This document shows positions 15,525 to 25,283 of a stretch of 33,190 nucleotides of DNA, piece after piece. A program made the position numbers and the translations under genes. Source of the stretch: Mogibacterium sp. (GTDB taxonomy: Bacteria > Bacillota > Clostridia > Peptostreptococcales > Anaerovoracaceae); the NCBI GenBank assembly GCA_017512365.1, contig JAFWGQ010000003.1:1-33190 (forward strand), given 5' to 3'. The notes beneath the pieces are model-generated. The model was not told the DNA's origin, did no database searches, and saw nothing but the letters and a program-made list of their open reading frames with translations. Each line of letters starts with the position of its first letter. Positions within the stretch are counted from its first letter, which is position 1.

Positions 15525-17487
15525 GAGAGATCAGGCGCTCGCGCCGTATGAAAACGACATAAGGATGAGGATGGAGCGCTATTCCGGCAAAAAGAGCCAG
15601 CTGCTCGGCAGCGAGTATTCATCGCTCAATGACTTCGCCAACGCCCACAAGTGGTACGGATTCCACAGGACAGAAGAAGGATGGGTGTACAGGGAGTGGG
15701 CCCCGGCAGCAGATCAGCTCTATCTGACGGGAGACTTCAACGGCTGGCACTGGACCGATACTCCGATGACAAGGCTCGACAACGGCAACTGGGAGCTCTT
15801 CCTTCCGGGAGACACCATCGGACAGGGCAGCAGGGTCATGACCATAGTCGACAACGGCGGCAGGCTCACACAGCACATACCGCTTTACGCCCGCCGCGTC
15901 ACCCAGGACTGGGAGACCCAGAGTTGGTGCTGCGAAGTATGGGACGACGAGCCGTACGACTGGACGGACGAGGGCTTTTCGAGCAGTGAGCCCCCTGTCA
16001 TATACGAGGCGCACGTCGGCATGTCGAGCGAAGAGCACAAGGTGGCGACGTACAGGGAGTTCGCGGACAATGTCCTTCCTCACATCGCGGCGACGGGATA
16101 CAACACCGTGCAGCTGATGGCTGTCATGGAGCATCCGTTCTACGGATCCTTCGGCTATCAGGTGAGCAGCTTCTACGCGGCGTCGAGCCGCCAGGGCTAC
16201 CCGGACGATCTCAAATACCTGATCAACAAGGCCCACGGCATGGGCCTGAGGGTGCTGCTCGATGTAGTGCATTCCCACGCTGTCGGCAACACGCTCGAAG
16301 GCATCAACGAATTCGACGGGACGGATTATCAGTTCTTCCATCACGGAGACAAGGGCAACCATCAGGCGTGGGGCACGAAGCTCTTCAATTACGACAAGCC
16401 GGAGGTGCTTCATTTCCTGCTGAGCAATCTGAAGTTCTGGCTCGAGGAATATCACTTCGACGGCTTCAGGTTCGACGGAGTGACGTCGATGCTCTATCAC
16501 GATCACGGACTGGGCTCGAACTTCACCGATCTTTCGATGTATTTCAGCATGAATACGGACGTCGAGGCGATATGCTACCTCCAGCTGGCCAACGAGCTCA
16601 TACGCGAGGTGAAGCATGACGCCATGACTATCGCGGAGGACATGAGCGGCATGCCGGGCATGTGCGAGCCTGTGGCGGACGGAGGCATCGGCTTTGACTA
16701 CCGCCTCGGCATGGGACTGCCTGACCTGTGGATAAAGCTGGTGAAGGACTGGCGCGATCAGGACTGGAACCTCGGCATGATATGGCACGAGATGACCTTC
16801 CGCAACGCGCGCACCATCGCCTACGCGGAGAGCCACGACCAGGCTCTCGTCGGCGACCAGACACTGATGTTCCGCCTCGCCGGCGCCCGCATGTACGACC
16901 AGATGGAGAAGGACTTCCACAGCTTCGAGATAGACAGGGCGATGGCTCTCCACAAGATGATAAGGCTCATAACAATGTCGGCCGGCGGCGACGGATATCT
17001 CGCGTTCATGGGCAACGAGTTCGGGCATCCGGAGTGGATAGACTTCCCGCGTCCGGGCAACGGCAACAGCTTCCAGTACTGCCGCAGGCAGTGGAGCCTG
17101 CTGCATAACCCTGCGCTCAAGTACGACCAGCTCTACGCCTTCGACCACGACATGATACATACGGCCGTCTACTATCATATCTTTGATCAGCGCTGGCCTG
17201 AGCTCAGGTGGCTGCACGAGGACGACATGGTGATAGCATTCGAGCGCGGAGGTCTGGTCTTCGTGTTCAACTTCTCGCCCGATCACGACTACGGGGATTA
17301 TCAGATCCCTGTCAGCCACGGGATCGACCACGCGGTGCTCTTCACGAGCGACGACTTCAGATACGGCGGCTTCGGCCGGATATCCCACGAGGACAGGAGC
17401 GCCTTCGTTCCGGGAAGAGAAGGGAACTTCCTGAGTCTCTTCCTGCCGTCGCGCACCTGCATGGTGCTGCGCCCCGTAGACAGATAG
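15508..17487 (+). CDS. glgB: 1,4-alpha-glucan branching enzyme, eukaryote-like GH13_8 type
   Basis: The enzyme makes alpha-1,6 branches in glycogen. The 659-residue protein has an N-terminal CBM48 domain (YREWAPAADQLYLTGDFNGW, 61-80) and a GH13 barrel. Catalytic residues are D323 (FRFDG, nucleophile), E377 (IAEDM, acid/base) and D444 (ESHDQ), with the DVVHSHA motif at 252-258. Segments such as FRFDGVTSMLYHDHGLG and MGNEFGHPEW match the branching enzymes of eukaryotes and a subset of bacteria (GH13_8) rather than E. coli-type GlgB. AGGAGG is 11 nt before ATG, and the start overlaps the end of rlmB by 17 bp. No other glycogen gene lies in the window, so its place inside the translation cluster is odd. 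Confidence 0.94.
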   Translation: MYGIIERDQALAPYENDIRMRMERYSGKKSQLLGSEYSSLNDFANAHKWYGFHRTEEGWVYREWAPAADQLYLTGDFNGWHWTDTPMTRLDNGNWELFLPGDTIGQGSRVMTIVDNGGRLTQHIPLYARRVTQDWETQSWCCEVWDDEPYDWTDEGFSSSEPPVIYEAHVGMSSEEHKVATYREFADNVLPHIAATGYNTVQLMAVMEHPFYGSFGYQVSSFYAASSRQGYPDDLKYLINKAHGMGLRVLLDVVHSHAVGNTLEGINEFDGTDYQFFHHGDKGNHQAWGTKLFNYDKPEVLHFLLSNLKFWLEEYHFDGFRFDGVTSMLYHDHGLGSNFTDLSMYFSMNTDVEAICYLQLANELIREVKHDAMTIAEDMSGMPGMCEPVADGGIGFDYRLGMGLPDLWIKLVKDWRDQDWNLGMIWHEMTFRNARTIAYAESHDQALVGDQTLMFRLAGARMYDQMEKDFHSFEIDRAMALHKMIRLITMSAGGDGYLAFMGNEFGHPEWIDFPRPGNGNSFQYCRRQWSLLHNPALKYDQLYAFDHDMIHTAVYYHIFDQRWPELRWLHEDDMVIAFERGGLVFVFNFSPDHDYGDYQIPVSHGIDHAVLFTSDDFRYGGFGRISHEDRSAFVPGREGNFLSLFLPSRTCMVLRPVDR

Positions 17488-17506
17488 AGGGCTCCGGGCA
17501 ATTTTT
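17471..17506 (+). terminator. Weak terminator-like hairpin at the end of glgB
   Basis: GCCC at 17471-17474 can pair with GGGC at 17496-17499 and is followed by AATTTTT. The stem is short and the loop, which contains the glgB stop codon, is long. Termination here would be partial at best, just before the rpmG promoter. Confidence 0.25.
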
Positions 17507-17519
17507 GTCAAGAATTTGC

Positions 17520-17548
17520 TTGACATGGGAAAGCCGCTCAAGTATAGT
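17520..17548 (+). promoter_or_regulatory. Strong vegetative promoter for rpmG-secE-nusG and downstream genes
   Basis: TTGACA at 17520-17525, a 17-bp spacer and TATAGT at 17543-17548 match the housekeeping sigma factor consensus almost perfectly. Transcription should start near 17555, leaving a leader of about 100 nt before rpmG. This marks where the highly expressed part of the cluster begins, separate from the tightly overlapping genes upstream. Confidence 0.88.
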
Positions 17549-17657
17549 AATTGAGCGACTTTAAGAGAAAGATCGGAGTTACGGGCAACCGGGCTTCGAG
17601 CTTTTGATTGAGAAAGACGCATTTTTCAAGCTTTATACAGTATTAAGGAGAAAACAG

Positions 17658-17819
17658 ATGGCAGCAGGCGTTAGACAGAAAGTCATCCTCGCATGCACGG
17701 AGTGCAAGCAGAGAAACTACAATACAATGAAGAACAAGAGAAACAATCCTGACAGGATCGAACTCATGAAGTATTGCAAGTTCTGCAACAAGGAGACTCT
17801 CCACAAGGAGACAAAGTAA
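17658..17819 (+). CDS. rpmG: 50S ribosomal protein L33
   Basis: This 53-residue protein of the large ribosomal subunit has the zinc-ribbon form: CTEC near residues 13-16 and CKFC near 41-44, so it is the zinc-dependent paralogue type. A longer in-frame reading exists from 17604, but AAGGAG at 17645-17650 and the conserved N-terminus (MAAGVRQKV) fix ATG 17658. It lies directly upstream of secE and nusG, as in B. subtilis. Confidence 0.96.
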   Translation: MAAGVRQKVILACTECKQRNYNTMKNKRNNPDRIELMKYCKFCNKETLHKETK

Positions 17820-17849
17820 TCTGAGTACAGTAATAGGCGGAGTAGCATC

Positions 17850-18077
17850 ATGGCTGAAAACAAAAAAGGAAGCGAGAAGTCCGGCGGCGGACTCATCGGC
17901 TATCTCAGGGGAGTAAAGCAGGAATTCAGCAAGGTCGTATGGCCGACCAGAGAAGAGCTCACGACAGACACCATCGTGGTGTTTGCCTGTGTTGCTTTCT
18001 TTGCGGTCACATTCTGGCTGGTCGATACGGGATTCCTGGCAGCCCTCAAGGGTATTCTGGGCATTACGCTGTCCTGA
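17850..18077 (+). CDS. secE: Preprotein translocase subunit SecE
   Basis: SecE is the small essential subunit that clamps SecY in the protein-conducting channel. The 75-residue protein has one transmembrane helix (about 43-68) preceded by the conserved amphipathic segment GVKQEFSKVVWPTREEL, the family hallmark. The short single-helix form is typical of Bacillota. It lies 30 bp after rpmG and 14 bp before nusG, in the classic secE-nusG pair. Confidence 0.97.
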   Translation: MAENKKGSEKSGGGLIGYLRGVKQEFSKVVWPTREELTTDTIVVFACVAFFAVTFWLVDTGFLAALKGILGITLS

Positions 18078-18091
18078 TCAAGGAGTTATAA

Positions 18092-18736
18092 ATGACAGAC
18101 AAGATCGATAACACCGAAAATATCGAAACTGCGGAAAACGAAGAGATAAAGGAAGCCGAAACAGTAAGCAGACCGCAGTCGAGCATCTCCCCTCTCGAGG
18201 GCGAAGGCCTCAGAGGAGACGGCACGGCGAAGTGGTATGTCGTACATACTTATTCCGGCTATGAAAACAAAGTAAAGACGAGCATCGACAGGATGGTCGA
18301 ATACCGCGGGATGCAGGATCTCATCCAGGAGGTGGTCATACCGACTGAAGACAGGATCGAGATCAAGGACGGAGTCAAGAAGGTCAAGACCAGAAAGCTC
18401 TTCCCGGGATACGTAGTCATCAAGATGATCGTCAACAACGAGACCTGGTACCTCGTGCGAAACACCGAGGGCGTTACGGGCTTCGTTGGTCACGGTTCCG
18501 ATCCTATCCCTCTGACCAAGGAGGAGATCGTAAGGATGGGTATCGAGAAACTCAAGATCGACCTGGATATCGAGGTCGGAGACACGATCCGCATCATCGG
18601 AGGCGTCTTCGAGGGCCAGCTCGGCATCGTCGAAGCCATCAATCCGGAGAAGCAGATCGTCAAGGTCCGTATCTCGATGTTCGGAAGAGATACTCCTGCG
18701 GAGATCGAATTCTCGCAGGTAAGCAAACTCCGCTGA
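18092..18736 (+). CDS. nusG: Transcription termination/antitermination factor NusG
   Basis: NusG binds RNA polymerase and modulates pausing, termination and transcription-translation coupling. The NGN domain starts near residue 46 ([16 protein letters not shown]) and contains [11 protein letters not shown] and TGFVG. The C-terminal KOW domain includes [18 protein letters not shown]. At 214 residues it is longer than B. subtilis NusG because of a ~45-residue acidic N-terminal extension (Asn/Glu/Thr-rich), likely disordered. AAGGAG lies 7 nt before ATG 18092, which supports this start. It is co-transcribed with secE and the L11-L1 genes. Confidence 0.97.
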   Translation: MTDKIDNTENIETAENEEIKEAETVSRPQSSISPLEGEGLRGDGTAKWYVVHTYSGYENKVKTSIDRMVEYRGMQDLIQEVVIPTEDRIEIKDGVKKVKTRKLFPGYVVIKMIVNNETWYLVRNTEGVTGFVGHGSDPIPLTKEEIVRMGIEKLKIDLDIEVGDTIRIIGGVFEGQLGIVEAINPEKQIVKVRISMFGRDTPAEIEFSQVSKLR

Positions 18737-18770
18737 CGGAGTTGCACAAAATCAAAGAAAGGAGCAGACA

Positions 18771-19196
18771 ATGGCAAAGAAGATCGACGGCTATATCAAG
18801 CTGCAGATCCCTGCCGGCGGAGCCACTCCTGCACCACCGGTTGGTCCGGCTCTCGGACAGAAGAGCGTCAACATCATGGACTTCTGCAAGCAGTTCAATG
18901 CAAGGACACAGGACCAGCAGGGAATGATCATCCCGGTAGTCATCACAGTCTACACTGACAGATCATTCGACTTCGTGTGCAAGACACCGCCAGCCGCAGT
19001 CCTCATCAAGAAGGCAGCAGGCATCGAGCATGCATCCGGCGTTCCTAACAAGGAAAAGGTCGCAAGCATCACGCTCGCACAGGCAGAAGAGATCGCAAAG
19101 ACAAAGATGCCGGATCTCAATGCAGCATCCCTCGAGGCAGCAACAGAGATGATCAAGGGAACAGCTCGCAGCATGGGAGTCACGGTAACTGAGTAA
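18771..19196 (+). CDS. rplK: 50S ribosomal protein L11
   Basis: L11 forms the GTPase-associated centre of the large subunit with 23S rRNA and supports the factor-binding stalk. The 141-residue protein shows the Pro-rich N-terminal hinge ([19 protein letters not shown]) and the rRNA-binding C-terminal domain ending in [17 protein letters not shown] precedes the ATG by about 7 nt. The order nusG-rplK-rplA is conserved. Confidence 0.98.
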   Translation: MAKKIDGYIKLQIPAGGATPAPPVGPALGQKSVNIMDFCKQFNARTQDQQGMIIPVVITVYTDRSFDFVCKTPPAAVLIKKAAGIEHASGVPNKEKVASITLAQAEEIAKTKMPDLNAASLEAATEMIKGTARSMGVTVTE

Positions 19197-19239
19197 TGAC
19201 GTGGGAGGCGAAAGCCGCATGCACCACAAGGAGGATTAA

Positions 19240-19935
19240 ATGAAAAGATCAAAGAGATACCAGGAGCTCGCAAAGACATATGACAAGCACGAGCTCGTGG
19301 ACGTAGCAACTGCAGTAAAGCAGCTCAAGAGCTTTGACAACGCAAAGTTCGACGAGACAGTTGAGATGCACTTCCGCCTCGGAGTAGACGGCAGACACGC
19401 AGATCAGCAGGTCAGAGGAGCTATGGTACTCCCTCACGGCACAGGTAAATCGAAGAAAGTACTCGTATTTGCCAAGGGCCCTAAGGCAGAGGAAGCCACA
19501 GCGGCAGGCGCGGATTATGTAGGCGCTGAAGACATGGCAGAGAAGATCCAGAAAGAGAACTGGTTCGATTTCGACGCAGTCGTTGCGACACCGGACATGA
19601 TGGGAGTCGTGGGACGTCTCGGTAAGGTCCTCGGACCTAAGGGACTCATGCCGAACCCTAAGTCGGGCACGGTAACGATGGACCTCGAGAAAGCTCTCGC
19701 CGACATCAAAGCAGGTAAGGTCGAGTACAGACTCGACAAGGCCAATATCATCCACTGCATCATCGGCAAGAAGTCCTTTACAGAGGAGCAGCTGGTAGAG
19801 AACGCCAACGCTCTCATCCAGGCTATCGCAAAGGCCAAGCCGGCAGCAGCAAAGGGCCAGTACTTCAAGAGCATCAGCATCGCTTCGACGATGAGCCCGG
19901 GAGTAAAGATCAACCCTGCAACAGTCACACAGTAA
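19240..19935 (+). CDS. rplA: 50S ribosomal protein L1
   Basis: L1 builds the mobile L1 stalk at the E site and in many bacteria represses its own operon. The 231-residue length is typical. The L1 signature ([17 protein letters not shown]) and the conserved C-terminal [15 protein letters not shown] are present. AAGGAGG precedes the ATG by 6 nt. The 44-nt spacer to rplK holds no obvious L1-binding structure. Confidence 0.98.
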   Translation: MKRSKRYQELAKTYDKHELVDVATAVKQLKSFDNAKFDETVEMHFRLGVDGRHADQQVRGAMVLPHGTGKSKKVLVFAKGPKAEEATAAGADYVGAEDMAEKIQKENWFDFDAVVATPDMMGVVGRLGKVLGPKGLMPNPKSGTVTMDLEKALADIKAGKVEYRLDKANIIHCIIGKKSFTEEQLVENANALIQAIAKAKPAAAKGQYFKSISIASTMSPGVKINPATVTQ

Positions 19936-19944
19936 GCCGCAAGG

Positions 19945-20110
19945 CGAACAAAACAGAATATCCAACCTGAGACAGCAGGTGCGAAAGCTTAATTTCCTGC
20001 CGAGGTACAAAGATAGATTTTTATCGGAGACTGTCTTACAGGTGGGGTGACAGCGCGAAAAGCGCCTGTCAGTCGGTAGGACAAGTCTCCATTTTGTACC
20101 TACAAGACTA
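19945..20110 (+). ncRNA. Ribosomal protein L10 leader
   Basis: The 206-nt spacer before rplJ contains the L10 leader found in Bacillota, where L10 or the L10-L12 complex binds the mRNA and limits rplJL expression. Signs are the TTAATTTCCTGCCGAGG segment near 19989-20005; an outer stem AGGTACAAA (20003-20011) with TTTGTACCT (20093-20101); an inner long stem GGAGACT-GTCTTAC (20026-20039) with 20076-20090; and a terminal GACAG...CTGTC hairpin (20049-20070). The long stem is followed directly by ATTTTGT, so it could also act as an attenuator. The outer stem and a terminator role would compete. Identified by pattern, not by covariance search. Confidence 0.85.
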
Positions 20111-20141
20111 GGCGAAGGGATATCGCCGGAAAGGAGAAACA

Positions 20142-20645
20142 ATGTCTGTAGAAGCAAAAGCAGCCAAGCAGGTCGTCATCGACGAGATCAAAGGCAAGTT
20201 TGACAAAGCCGGATCCGTAGTAGTCGTTGATTATCTGGGACTCACTGTAGCCGAAGCCGATAAGATGAGAGCGGATCTCAGAAAGGAAGGCGTCGACTTC
20301 ACAGTTTACAAGAACACTCTCATCAGAAGAGCCATCGACGGAACCGATTTCGCCGGACTCGCTGAGGGAGACACACTGAAGGGCTCGACAGCACTCGCAT
20401 TCAGCAGCGAAGAGGATGTTACAGCAGGTGCAAGAGTCGTTTCCAAGGCCATCAAGGACTTCAAGAAGATGGCGTTCAAGGGCGGCGTCGTGGAAGGAAC
20501 AGTATACGACAAGTCGCAGATCGAAGAGTTCGCTAACATCCCGGGCAGAGACGTGCTCATCGCACGCTTCATGGGAAGCATCCAGAGCCCGATGACAAAG
20601 CTCGCTCTTACACTCAAGGCTATCGCCGAAGCGAAAGAAGCGTAA
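20142..20645 (+). CDS. rplJ: 50S ribosomal protein L10
   Basis: L10 is the base of the ribosomal stalk and carries L7/L12 dimers. The 167-residue protein has the RNA-binding N-terminal domain (SVVVVDYLGLTVAEADKMR, YKNTLIRRAI) and a C-terminal helix (PMTKLALTLKAIAEAKEA) that binds L12. AAAGGAGAAACA precedes the ATG. The gene is under the L10 leader immediately upstream and lies 75 bp before rplL. Confidence 0.97.
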   Translation: MSVEAKAAKQVVIDEIKGKFDKAGSVVVVDYLGLTVAEADKMRADLRKEGVDFTVYKNTLIRRAIDGTDFAGLAEGDTLKGSTALAFSSEEDVTAGARVVSKAIKDFKKMAFKGGVVEGTVYDKSQIEEFANIPGRDVLIARFMGSIQSPMTKLALTLKAIAEAKEA

Positions 20646-20720
20646 GCTGAGAGAAGCAGTCAAATCAAATGTATGCGGCCGCAAGGCCATTCATCCGGTT
20701 TAGAAAAAAGGAGAAATAAA

Positions 20721-21089
20721 ATGGATAAGGATAAAATCATAGAGGCTCTTAAGAGCATGAGCATTCTTGAGATCAACGAGCTGGTAAAGGCTCTTGAGGA
20801 AGAGTTCGGAGTAAGCGCAGTAGCAGTAGCAGCACCTGCAGCAGGCGGAGCAGCCGGCGGCGAGGCAGCAGAAGAGAAGAGCGATTTCAACGTTATTCTC
20901 AAGGAGATCGGCCAGGAAAAGATCAAGGTCATCAAGGCTGTCAGAGAAGCTACAGGTCTCGGCCTGAAGGAAGCAAAGGAACTCGTCGATTCCGCTCCTG
21001 CAACAGTCAAGGAAGGCGCTCTGCCTGACGAGGCTAACGCTCTGAAGGAAGCTCTGGAGGCTGTTGGCGCTGTAGTCGAACTCCAGTAG
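20721..21089 (+). CDS. rplL: 50S ribosomal protein L7/L12
   Basis: This multi-copy stalk protein recruits translation GTPases such as EF-G and EF-Tu, both encoded later in this cluster. The 122-residue protein has the dimerising N-terminal helices, an Ala/Gly-rich hinge (about 35-52) and the conserved C-terminal factor-binding domain ([15 protein letters not shown]). The frame is open upstream to 20673, but AAAAAAGGAG and the normal [10 protein letters not shown] start fix ATG 20721. A structured 313-bp spacer separates it from rpoB. Confidence 0.98.
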   Translation: MDKDKIIEALKSMSILEINELVKALEEEFGVSAVAVAAPAAGGAAGGEAAEEKSDFNVILKEIGQEKIKVIKAVREATGLGLKEAKELVDSAPATVKEGALPDEANALKEALEAVGAVVELQ

Positions 21090-21402
21090 TTTCCTGGACA
21101 TACTTGTATGGGCGGGCATATGTCCTGCCCGGACAATCTGAAGCCGCCGGCACTTAGCGATTGACGAGACGAAGACGAAGTCAGAGCTTAGTACCGCTGC
21201 GAGCTGAGGTTAGCGGGAGCGTGTCCGGAAAGAACATATGCCCGCCCCTTTACAAATTGGACCGTGCGATATCGGTCCGACCCACGCAATAAAATGAGCC
21301 CCGGCTACGAGGCTCATTTCGTGCGTAATAAGGGCCGTAAAATACGGCAAAAAACAGCATTTTTTCTGCATTTTTGAAGAAACAAAAGAAGGAGCAAAAC
21401 TA
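21090..21402 (+). promoter_or_regulatory. Structured rplL-rpoB spacer with long-range inverted repeat and stacked hairpins
   Basis: No gene is present. GGGCGGGCATATG (21110-21122) pairs perfectly with CATATGCCCGCCC (21235-21247), closing a ~110-nt domain. Inside are TGTCC-TGCCC-GGACA (21121-21135), a copy of a dispersed repeat (21158-21186) and a CCGCT...AGCGG hairpin near 21193-21216. Downstream come GGACCG...CGGTCC (21259-21278), AAATGAGCC...GGCTCATTT (21292-21319) and GCCGTA-AAA-TACGGC (21334-21348). The last is followed by A- and T-runs around CAGCA. In E. coli this spacer holds an attenuator and an RNase III site that set the ribosomal protein to polymerase ratio. A similar role is plausible here. 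Confidence 0.6.
21158..21186 (+). repeat. Dispersed structured repeat, family 2, copy 1
   Basis: The 29-nt core begins CGATTGACGAG and ends GAAGTCAGAG. Two related copies lie at 30650-30677 and 30708-30735. The core contains a GAC...GTC pairing. Its flanks ACTTAGC (21152-21158) and GCTTAGT (21186-21192) form an outer stem with one mismatch. Confidence 0.75.
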
Positions 21403-24400
21403 ATGCCACAACCAATCAAAGTTGGAAGAAAAGAGCGTATGAGCTTTGCCAAGATCCATGAGGTCTGCGAGATGCCTAACCTCATCGATGTACAGACAAA
21501 GTCGTACAAGTGGTTTATCGACGAGGGCCTCGGCGAGGTCCTCGAGGATGTATCTCCTATCCGCGACACCACCAACACTCTGAGTCTGGAGTTCGCGGAC
21601 TACAAGTTTTCCGACACTCCGAAGTATGACCAGGAGGAGTGCAAGGAGAGAGACGCCACATACGCCACTTCCCTGACTGTCAAGGTCAGACTGATCAACC
21701 GCGAGACCGGCGAGATCAAGGAACAGGACGTATTCATGGGAGATTTCCCGCTCATGACAGAGAAGGGCACCTTCGTATACAACGGAGCCGAGAGAGCCAT
21801 CGTCACGCAGATGGTGCGTTCCCCGGGGCCTTACTATGACGTAGCGACCGATAAATCCAACCAGAGACTGTACAGCTCTCAGGTCATCCCTAACAGAGGC
21901 GCGTGGCTCGAGTACGAGACGGATTCCCAGGGGATCCTTTATGTCAGAGTCGACAGGACGAGAAAGCAGCCGCTTACTTCGTTCCTCAGAGCGCTCGGCA
22001 TCATCGACCCTGAGGCTCTCGCGCTCAGCAGCAACGAGGACATCATCGCGATCTTCGGAGAGGATGAGAGACTCATGCGCACCCTCGAAAAGGACACTAC
22101 GAAGAACAGCGCCGAGGGACTCAGAGAGCTCTACAGAAGACTGAGACCGGGAGAGCCTCCTACAGTCGAGAACGCGAGGTCCATGCTCATGGCCCTGCTC
22201 TTCGACGAGAGGCGCTATGACCTGGCCAAGGTCGGCAGATTCAAGTACAACCGCAAGCTGGGACTCCACGACAGGCTCGTGGACACTGTCGCTGCAGAGG
22301 ACGTCATCGATCCGAATACCGGCGAAGTCCTCGTCGAGGAGGGCGGAGAGATCTCGAGATCCCTCGCCATGGAGATCGAGGATGCCGGAGTCGCTTCCGT
22401 GCTCGTATACAGCAAGAACGAGGATGACGAGGAAGGTGTCGTGACGAAGGTCATCGGAAACAACTTCGTCGATCCTTCGAAGTACATCAAATTCGACCTC
22501 GCTCCGTACAAGCTGTCCGAGAAGGTGTTCTATCCTGCTCTCATGGACATCATCGAGAAGTCGGAGGGAGACGAGGACAAGCTGAAGGCGGCGATCGCCA
22601 ACGGCAGAAGAGAGCTCAGCCCTAAGCACATCATCCTTGAGGACATCGTTGCTTCGATCAGCTATCTGATCAACCTGGATCACGGCGTCGGCGATACGGA
22701 CGACATCGACCACCTGAGCAACAGAAGACTCAAGACAGTCGGCGAGCTGCTGCAGAACCAGTGCAGGATCGGCTTCGCCAGGATGGAGAAGACTATCAGA
22801 GAGAGGATGACTACCGAGAATTCGACTCCTCAGCAGCTCATCAACATCCGTCCTGTAACAGCGGCCATCAAGGAGTTCTTCGGATCATCCCAGCTGTCGC
22901 AGTTCATGGACCAGAACAACCCTCTGGCAGAGCTCACGCACAAGAGAAGACTTTCAGCTCTCGGACCGGGCGGTCTTTCGAGAGAAAGAGCCGGCATGGA
23001 GGTCCGTGACGTACACTATTCGCACTACGGCAGGATGTGCCCTATCGAGACTCCTGAAGGTCCTAACATCGGACTTATCGGATCGCTCACGACATACGGC
23101 ATCATCAACGAGTACGGATTCATCGAGACGCCTTACCGCAAGGTGGACAAGAAGACAGGCATCGTAACGAAAGAGGTCAGGTACCTCACGGCTGCAGATG
23201 AGGATCTCATGATCGTAGCCCAGGCCAACGAGCCTCTCGATGAAGAAGGACACTTCGTGAACAACAAGGTAGCCGTAAGAGGCATCAAGGGCGAGATCAC
23301 CATGGTGCCGAAGAACGAAGTCGACTACATGGACGTGTCGCCTAAGCAGGTAGTATCGGTAGCTACGGCGATGATCCCGTTCCTCGAGAACGACGACGCC
23401 AACCGTGCTCTGATGGGATCGAACATGCAGAGACAGGCGGTCCCGCTGCTGGTCACCGAGGCTCCGTATATCGGAACGGGCATCGAGTACAAGGCTGCCT
23501 GCGATTCAGGCGCTGTAGTGCTCTGCAGGAACGCCGGTACGGTGACATACGTCGACGCCAACGAGGTCAGGGTAACCCGTGACGACGACGGCACTGTAGA
23601 CGAGTATAAGATGCTCAAGTTCAAGCGCTCCAACCAGGGCACCTGCATCAACCAGAGGCCTATCGTCGCATTCGGCGAGCATCTGGAAGAGGGCGAGGTC
23701 GTGGCGGACGGTCCTTCCACAAGCATGGGCGAGATCTCGCTGGGCAAGAACCTGCTGATCGGATTCATGACGTGGGAAGGCTACAACTACGAGGACGCCA
23801 TCATCCTCAACGAGAGGCTGCTCATGGACGACGTGCTCACATCTCTCCACATCGAGAAGCACGAGTGCGAGGCCAGAGACACCAAGCTCGGACCTGAGGA
23901 GATCACAAGAGACATCCCGAACCTGCCGCAGGACATGCTCAAGGAGCTGGACGAGGAAGGTATCGTCAGGATCGGCGCTGAGGTCAAGTCGAACGACATC
24001 CTCGTCGGAAAGCTGACTCCGAAGAGCGAGACAGACCTCACTCCTGAAGCGAGGATGCTCCGCGCGATCTTCGGCGAGAAGTCCAAGGAAGTAAGGGACT
24101 CGTCCCTCAAGCTGCCTCACGGCGAAGAGGGCATAGTCATCGACGTAAGGGTGTTCGACAAGAACAACAGCCAGGAGCTTCCGCCGGGAGTCAACAAGAT
24201 CGTAAGAGTCTACGTTGCCACCAAGAGAAAGATCAACGTCGGCGACAAGATGGCGGGACGCCACGGAAACAAGGGCGTCATCTCAAGGATACTGCCGCAG
24301 GAGGACATGCCGTTCAAGGAAGACGGCGAGCCGCTGCAGGTCATGCTGAACCCTCTGGGCGTACCGTCCCGAATGAACGTAGGACAGGTACTCGAGGTGC

Positions 24401-25272
24401 ACCTCGGACTCGCTGCCAAGTCGAAGGGCTGGTATGTATCGACACCGGTATTCGACGGCGCGAGCGAAAAGGACGTCATCAACCTGCTCAAGGAGGAAGG
24501 ATATCCTGAGACAGGAAAGCTGAGACTGAGAGACGGCCACACGGGCGAGTACTTCGACAGCCCTGTAACGGTGGGCTACATGTACATGCTCAAGCTCCAC
24601 CATCTGGTAGACGACAAGATCCACGCCAGATCGACCGGCCCGTACTCGCTGGTAACACAGCAGCCGCTCGGCGGAAAGGCTCAGTTCGGCGGACAGAGAT
24701 TCGGAGAGATGGAGGTATGGGCGCTCGAAGCTTACGGCGCGGCGTACACTCTCCAGGAGATACTGACCGTCAAGTCCGACGACATCATCGGACGTACAAA
24801 GACATACGAAGCCATCATCAACGGAGTCAACATCCCTGAACCGGGAATCCCTGAATCGTTCAAGGTACTCATCAAGGAACTCCAGGCTCTCGCTCTGGAT
24901 ATCCGCACAAAGGCCGGGGACGATTCCGAGATCAAGATCAGAGAGACATCCGAGTATGACGGCGCGCTGACATTCGACAGGATGATCAGCGAGAACGACA
25001 GAAGAGCGGAACGCGAGAGAAGAGAGCTCGAGCAGGACGCCGAGATGGCAGAGACTGCAGCTGAGATCAACGCCGCCGAGGCAGAGACCGATGTTGAGCT
25101 CGACATCGACGCCGTATCTTCGATGATAGAGTCCATCGCAATGGCCGCGGCTGAGCCGGAAGCTGAGCCGGAGCCTGACATGGACATCACGGATGCTGTA
25201 GAGATGGACAGCCTCGAGGCGCTCGCCGAAGAAGAAGCGAATGCCGATGAGGAATCCGAGGATGAAGAGTAA
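21403..25272 (+). CDS. rpoB: DNA-directed RNA polymerase subunit beta
   Basis: The beta subunit forms one pincer and part of the active centre of RNA polymerase. The 1289-residue protein has the rifampicin-binding cluster [19 protein letters not shown], then [13 protein letters not shown], with the common resistance positions (Asp, His, Ser) unmutated. Also seen are [13 protein letters not shown], the [10 protein letters not shown] segment, [13 protein letters not shown] and the C-terminal [19 protein letters not shown]. The last ~80 residues form a Glu/Asp/Ala-rich tail that makes the protein about 100 residues longer than B. subtilis RpoB. AAGGAG precedes the ATG by 8 nt. rpoC follows after 11 bp. 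Confidence 0.99.
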   Translation: MPQPIKVGRKERMSFAKIHEVCEMPNLIDVQTKSYKWFIDEGLGEVLEDVSPIRDTTNTLSLEFADYKFSDTPKYDQEECKERDATYATSLTVKVRLINRETGEIKEQDVFMGDFPLMTEKGTFVYNGAERAIVTQMVRSPGPYYDVATDKSNQRLYSSQVIPNRGAWLEYETDSQGILYVRVDRTRKQPLTSFLRALGIIDPEALALSSNEDIIAIFGEDERLMRTLEKDTTKNSAEGLRELYRRLRPGEPPTVENARSMLMALLFDERRYDLAKVGRFKYNRKLGLHDRLVDTVAAEDVIDPNTGEVLVEEGGEISRSLAMEIEDAGVASVLVYSKNEDDEEGVVTKVIGNNFVDPSKYIKFDLAPYKLSEKVFYPALMDIIEKSEGDEDKLKAAIANGRRELSPKHIILEDIVASISYLINLDHGVGDTDDIDHLSNRRLKTVGELLQNQCRIGFARMEKTIRERMTTENSTPQQLINIRPVTAAIKEFFGSSQLSQFMDQNNPLAELTHKRRLSALGPGGLSRERAGMEVRDVHYSHYGRMCPIETPEGPNIGLIGSLTTYGIINEYGFIETPYRKVDKKTGIVTKEVRYLTAADEDLMIVAQANEPLDEEGHFVNNKVAVRGIKGEITMVPKNEVDYMDVSPKQVVSVATAMIPFLENDDANRALMGSNMQRQAVPLLVTEAPYIGTGIEYKAACDSGAVVLCRNAGTVTYVDANEVRVTRDDDGTVDEYKMLKFKRSNQGTCINQRPIVAFGEHLEEGEVVADGPSTSMGEISLGKNLLIGFMTWEGYNYEDAIILNERLLMDDVLTSLHIEKHECEARDTKLGPEEITRDIPNLPQDMLKELDEEGIVRIGAEVKSNDILVGKLTPKSETDLTPEARMLRAIFGEKSKEVRDSSLKLPHGEEGIVIDVRVFDKNNSQELPPGVNKIVRVYVATKRKINVGDKMAGRHGNKGVISRILPQEDMPFKEDGEPLQVMLNPLGVPSRMNVGQVLEVHLGLAAKSKGWYVSTPVFDGASEKDVINLLKEEGYPETGKLRLRDGHTGEYFDSPVTVGYMYMLKLHHLVDDKIHARSTGPYSLVTQQPLGGKAQFGGQRFGEMEVWALEAYGAAYTLQEILTVKSDDIIGRTKTYEAIINGVNIPEPGIPESFKVLIKELQALALDIRTKAGDDSEIKIRETSEYDGALTFDRMISENDRRAERERRELEQDAEMAETAAEINAAEAETDVELDIDAVSSMIESIAMAAAEPEAEPEPDMDITDAVEMDSLEALAEEEANADEESEDEE

Positions 25273-25283
25273 AGGAGGAAGAC

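Noticed and set aside
15619-17622. 667-codon open frame on the minus strand opposite glgB
   Set aside because: It mirrors the GC-rich codon pattern of glgB, has no family resemblance and no promoter or ribosome binding site. Similar long minus-strand frames opposite the SLOG/HD-RyR genes, rpoB and rpoC were rejected for the same reason.
17555-17645. tRNA gene in the rpmG leader
   Set aside because: No cloverleaf with a GGTTCRANNCC arm or CCA end can be drawn. The segment is a plain mRNA leader.
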